A stretch of DNA of 64,000 bases from Actinomyces ruminicola (GTDB lineage: Bacteria > Actinomycetota > Actinomycetes > Actinomycetales > Actinomycetaceae), in the NCBI RefSeq assembly GCF_900103885.1, contig NZ_FNIM01000002.1:103718-167717 (forward strand). Reading direction: 5' to 3'. Within the stretch, counting starts at the first letter, position 1. Every line of letters begins with the position of its first letter. A model generated the notes under the pieces. The model searched no databases and was not told where the DNA came from. It worked only from the letters and a program-made list of their open reading frames with translations. Shown here piece by piece: positions 61,063 to 64,000 of this stretch. The position numbers and the translations under genes are program-made.

Positions 61063-61340
61063 GTAGGGGGCTGGGAACTGTGCCGGGTTTGGCGGCAGGG
61101 GTGAGCACGCGGAAGGGAGCGCCGCCGGGGGCGCACAGGGAAGCATCCCGAGGGGCGCTGTGAGGGCGGGCCGCCAGGATGGGGCGTGCAGGGGCGGAGC
61201 CCTGGGGCCCGGCAAGCCGTCACACCTCGCCTAGTCACCCCCACCGGGACCGGCCCACACCCAAGGCCCCCGCCTTCCCTTCAAGCTCGCGCGCGCCCTG
61301 ACCTCAACCAGCCGCTACACCTGCAAACCGGAAGAGCCGG

Positions 61341-61482
61341 AAAAGTGTCCATCGGTGACCAGTTTAAGCCCGCCGCCCGCAATGCCTTCTCGCAGGAATG
61401 GCTTAACACCGGGGAAAACATGGTGTCTGCCGGGGGTACGCTCGCTGCCAGATCGTCAAAGTGGTCACCGATGGACACTTTT
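61341..61482. mobile_element. MITE-like element, family 1, copy 2
   Basis: Ends GTGTCCATCGGTGACCAGTT (61345) and the same sequence inverted with one change (from 61478). The inverted symmetry extends into AAAA/TTTT on the outside. Outer-end spacing is 134 bp, equal to the copy at 29929-30062. The right side touches the hemB stop codon (61481-61483). No gene inside. Confidence 0.8.
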
Positions 61483-62566
61483 ACTGCTGCGCGCGCAGCC
61501 GCTCGGCCACCTCGCGGGCCCAGTAGGTCAGCACGCAGTCCGCGCCGGCGCGCACGATCCCCAGCAGCGACTCCATGATCACGCGCTCGCGGTCGATCCA
61601 GCCGTTGGCGGCGGCCGCCTCCACCATCGCGTACTCGCCGCTGACCTGGTAGGCCGCCACCGGCACCGGGCTGGCGGCGGCCACGTCGGCCAGTACGTCT
61701 AGGTAGGGTCCGGCCGGCTTGACCATTACCAGGTCGGCGCCCTGCTCCACGTCCAGCAGCACCTCCCGCAGGCCCTCGCGGCGGTTGGCCGGATCCTGCT
61801 GGTAGGTGCGGCGGTCGCCCTTGAGGGTGGAGCCGACGGCCTCCCGGAAGGGCCCGAAATAGGCGGAGGCGTACTTGGCGGAGTAGGCCAGGATGGTGAC
61901 ATCGTCATGGCCGGTGGCATCCAGGGCGGCGCGGATCGCCGCGACCTGCCCGTCCATCATGCCGGAGGGGGAGACCATGTGCGCCCCGGCCTCCGCCTGG
62001 GAGACGGCCATGGCCTGGTAGAGCGCCAGGGTGGAGTCGTTGTCGATCTCGCCCGCGCGGCGGTCACCGTCCGGGCGCACCAGGCCGCAGTGGCCGTGGG
62101 AGGTGAACTCGTCCAGGCAGGTGTCGGCGCACACGACCAGCGCGTCCCCGACCTCTGCGCGCACCGCGGCTATCGCCCGGTTGAGGATGCCGTCCTCGGC
62201 CCACGCCTGGGAGCCGGCCTGGTCTCGCGTGGCCGGGACGCCGAACAGGTCGATGGCGCCCACGCCCGCTTCGGCGCAGGCGGCGGCCTCCCGCCGAATG
62301 GACTCCAGCGTGTGCTGCACCACGCCGGGCATGGCGCCGATCGGGGCAGGCTCGGTGATGTCCTCGCGCACGAAGGCCGGCAGGATCAGCTGACCAGGGT
62401 CGATGCGGGTCTCGGCGACGAGCCCGCGCAGGGCCGGCGTGCGGCGCAGCCGACGCGGGCGCACGGTCGGCGCCGCGGGCGCGGGCACGCCCCGCGAGAC
62501 GAGCAGGTCGGCGGCCGGCGAGGTGGCGGGGTCGTGCGGGTCGGGCAGGGGGAGGGCAGTGGTCAT
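61481..62566 (-). CDS. hemB: Delta-aminolevulinic acid dehydratase (porphobilinogen synthase)
   Basis: A 361-residue enzyme joining two 5-aminolevulinates into porphobilinogen. The zinc cysteines are in [20 protein letters not shown], the first active-site lysine in [20 protein letters not shown] and the Schiff-base lysine in [14 protein letters not shown]. The N-terminus is a 35-residue low-complexity arm. AGGAG is eight bases before the ATG, and the gene overlaps the hemD stop by ATGA. MITE-like element E abuts its stop codon. Confidence 0.96.
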   Translation of the reverse strand: MTTALPLPDPHDPATSPAADLLVSRGVPAPAAPTVRPRRLRRTPALRGLVAETRIDPGQLILPAFVREDITEPAPIGAMPGVVQHTLESIRREAAACAEAGVGAIDLFGVPATRDQAGSQAWAEDGILNRAIAAVRAEVGDALVVCADTCLDEFTSHGHCGLVRPDGDRRAGEIDNDSTLALYQAMAVSQAEAGAHMVSPSGMMDGQVAAIRAALDATGHDDVTILAYSAKYASAYFGPFREAVGSTLKGDRRTYQQDPANRREGLREVLLDVEQGADLVMVKPAGPYLDVLADVAAASPVPVAAYQVSGEYAMVEAAAANGWIDRERVIMESLLGIVRAGADCVLTYWAREVAERLRAQQ

Positions 62567-63585
62567 GGTTCTGGTCTCCTGAGATCGGTGGGAAGCAAGG
62601 TGAGTATGGCAGCGCGGATGTCGCCGGGTGTGGGGGAGGCGGCCACGGCATCCACGTCCAGGCCGACGGCCCGCGCTGCCGCCGCGGTCGGCCTCCCGAT
62701 CGCCACCACACGCGTGGCAGGCGCGGGCGGCCCGGCCGCCTCCACCAGGGCACGCGTGGAGGAGCCCGCCACCAGCACCACCGCGTCGAAGCCGCCACTC
62801 GCCCAGTCGGCGGCAAGGCCCCCGGGCAGCTCCCCGGCGGGAACCGGCTCCATGGTGTAGGCGGCCACCGCATCCACCTCCCAGCCGACGGCGGCCAGGC
62901 CCGCGGCCAACTTCGGGGAGGCCAGCGCCGAGCCGGGCAGCAGCAGTCGGCGGCGGTCCGTAGCGGGGCCATGGGTGAGCCGGGGCAGGTCCAGCAGGGC
63001 GGCGCCGCTGCCGGCCGCCACCAGGTCGGGCTCGCGCCCCAGCCGCTCGCGCACGGCCCGCGCGGTGGCCTCGCCGACCACGGCAATTCTGGTGAGCCCC
63101 CGCGCCGCCGAGGCGGCGGTCGGAGTACCGGAGACGGCCCGCCCCGCGGCAGAACGCCCGGGGGAGCTCGGAGCATGTGCGGCGGCGCTCGCATCGCCGC
63201 ACTCGGCTGCCTCTTCACCGCCCCCGAAGAAGCTGAGATCGAAGTACTCCAGGGTGCGGGCAGAGGTCAGCACCACCCACGCGTACTCGCCGGCCGCGAG
63301 GTCGCGGGCGGCGCGCTCGCGGGGCTCGACGGGCCCGGGAACGGACCGGGTCACGCCCACACGCACCACCTCGGCGCCCGCCGCGCTCAACTCGGCGGCG
63401 ATGGCATCGTCCGGCTTGGCCCGCGGCAGCAGGATGCGTCGTCCGGACAACGGGCCGACCCCGGCTGCCGCGGAGGCCCCGGCGGCGGGCGGGCCCGGCT
63501 CGGGCGGCGCCGACGCGCTTCGGGCGGCGTCACCGGTCTTCGCTAGCGGCACGTCGTTGCGGGTGACGCTGCCCGGCCGGCTCAT
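62563..63585 (-). CDS. hemD: Uroporphyrinogen-III synthase
   Basis: A 340-residue HEM4-fold protein. A 45-residue Ala/Pro-rich tail precedes [20 protein letters not shown]; then [15 protein letters not shown], a linker with another low-complexity insert (about 120-160), [35 protein letters not shown] and [18 protein letters not shown]. It closes hydroxymethylbilane with inversion of ring D. It overlaps hemC and hemB by ATGA on each side. Confidence 0.9.
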   Translation of the reverse strand: MSRPGSVTRNDVPLAKTGDAARSASAPPEPGPPAAGASAAAGVGPLSGRRILLPRAKPDDAIAAELSAAGAEVVRVGVTRSVPGPVEPRERAARDLAAGEYAWVVLTSARTLEYFDLSFFGGGEEAAECGDASAAAHAPSSPGRSAAGRAVSGTPTAASAARGLTRIAVVGEATARAVRERLGREPDLVAAGSGAALLDLPRLTHGPATDRRRLLLPGSALASPKLAAGLAAVGWEVDAVAAYTMEPVPAGELPGGLAADWASGGFDAVVLVAGSSTRALVEAAGPPAPATRVVAIGRPTAAAARAVGLDVDAVAASPTPGDIRAAILTLLPTDLRRPEP

Positions 63586-64000
63586 GGCGCCTCCCGGTGC
63601 CCACGGCCGGGCAGCGAGGCGCGCAGGTCCGCCAGCTCGGCGGCTCCCGCAGCCAGCAGAGCCGCGGCCACCGCCGCACCGAGCCCGGCGGCATCCGTGC
63701 GCGCCCCGGTCGCCGACTCCCGCAGCAGCCGCGCCCCGTCGGCCGCCGCCACGACGGCGTCCAGCCGCAGCCCCGCGCGCCCGTCAGCCAGCGCCGTGGG
63801 CGCCGCCACCGCCCCGACCGGTGCGGCGCAGCCCGCCTCCAAGGCCCGCATGAGGGCGCGTTCGGCGGTCACCGCCGCCCGGGTGGCCGGGTCGTCCAGT
63901 TCGGCCAGGGTGGCGGTCAATGCCGCGGACAGCCCCGGGTCTGAGGCGACCGCCTGCGCGCCGGGGGAGTCCTTTGGGGCGGCGCCGGCCGGGCACGCGC
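63582..64000 (-). CDS. hemC: Hydroxymethylbilane synthase, C-terminal part (partial)
   Basis: The frame is open to the window edge, so only the last 139 codons are seen. RALMRALEAGCAAPVGAVAA contains the cysteine that anchors the dipyrromethane cofactor, and the C-terminal domain LRLDAVVAAADGARLLRESA follows. It polymerises four porphobilinogens. It is the first visible gene of the hemC-hemD-hemB run, all overlapping by ATGA. An Ala/Pro/Gly-rich insert lies just before the cofactor domain, near the window edge. Confidence 0.9.
   Translation of the reverse strand, partial: ACPAGAAPKDSPGAQAVASDPGLSAALTATLAELDDPATRAAVTAERALMRALEAGCAAPVGAVAAPTALADGRAGLRLDAVVAAADGARLLRESATGARTDAAGLGAAVAAALLAAGAAELADLRASLPGRGHREAP

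Overview
This window is a GC-rich actinobacterial chromosome segment. It most likely comes from Actinomyces or a close relative in the Actinomycetaceae. The evidence is the GC-saturated third codon positions, the gene orders rpsF-ssb-rpsR-rplI-dnaB, tRNA-Ser-ffs-dnaX-recR-ask-asd and hemC-hemD-hemB-hemL, an aspartokinase with an internal beta-subunit start, many apparent leaderless starts (a TANNNT box 6-7 nt before ATG/GTG) and Pro/Ala-rich linkers inside housekeeping proteins. The species call is inference; no rRNA is present.

Layout. 1-6.7 kb: carbohydrate use (end of a GH42 beta-galactosidase, a GH30 glycosidase, a sugar-type MFS transporter with a TetR regulator and a perfect 20-bp operator), then a second MFS exporter and an extended SDR. 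7-18 kb: core genes (P-type Ca2+-class ATPase, class A penicillin-binding protein, rpsF/ssb/rpsR/rplI, MATE exporter, dnaB behind a group of DnaA-box-like sites). 18.4-31 kb: mixed accessory and metabolic genes (AAA/DUF4143 ATPase behind five 23-nt tandem repeats, a PadR-ABC operon, a pyridoxal/HMP-kinase-type enzyme, a divergent HxlR/NAD(P)-binding pair, an amylosucrase-like GH13, Phd/VapC, an orphan HipA-like kinase, an alpha/beta hydrolase, a probable fused remnant). 31-34.5 kb: an operon for a DUF4956 membrane protein, a VTC-type polyphosphate-polymerase domain protein and a carbohydrate-binding lipoprotein. 34.9-43.9 kb: uracil permease, a small conserved protein, TetR, a 1762-residue 2-hydroxyacyl-CoA-dehydratase activase-like protein and a Septum_form lipoprotein. 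44.7-56 kb: tRNA-Ser(GGA), SRP RNA, dnaX, recR, an inserted ABC/AAA island, ask and asd. 56-64 kb: GNAT acetyltransferase, trxA, Dps, Zn-type macrodomain protein, PspC protein, and the haem genes hemL, hemB, hemD and hemC (cut by the window end).

What stands out is the non-coding sequence. There are three families of short elements (about 124-136 bp) with imperfect terminal inverted repeats and no coding capacity. Each family has two copies: 29.9 and 61.3 kb; 24.6 and 44.4 kb; 48.8 and 52.9 kb. The last pair lies in inverted orientation around a 4-kb island inserted between recR and ask. A separate 60-70-bp double palindrome occurs three times downstream of genes. A paired 14-mer with a 23-nt period occurs at three places; two of these are inverted around a lone acetyltransferase, and one of those two supplies the stop codon of asd. 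The five-unit 23-nt array in front of the AAA/DUF4143 gene and two TetR-type palindromes in front of the giant activase gene are the clearest regulatory candidates. No rRNA, complete insertion sequence, prophage or CRISPR array was seen.
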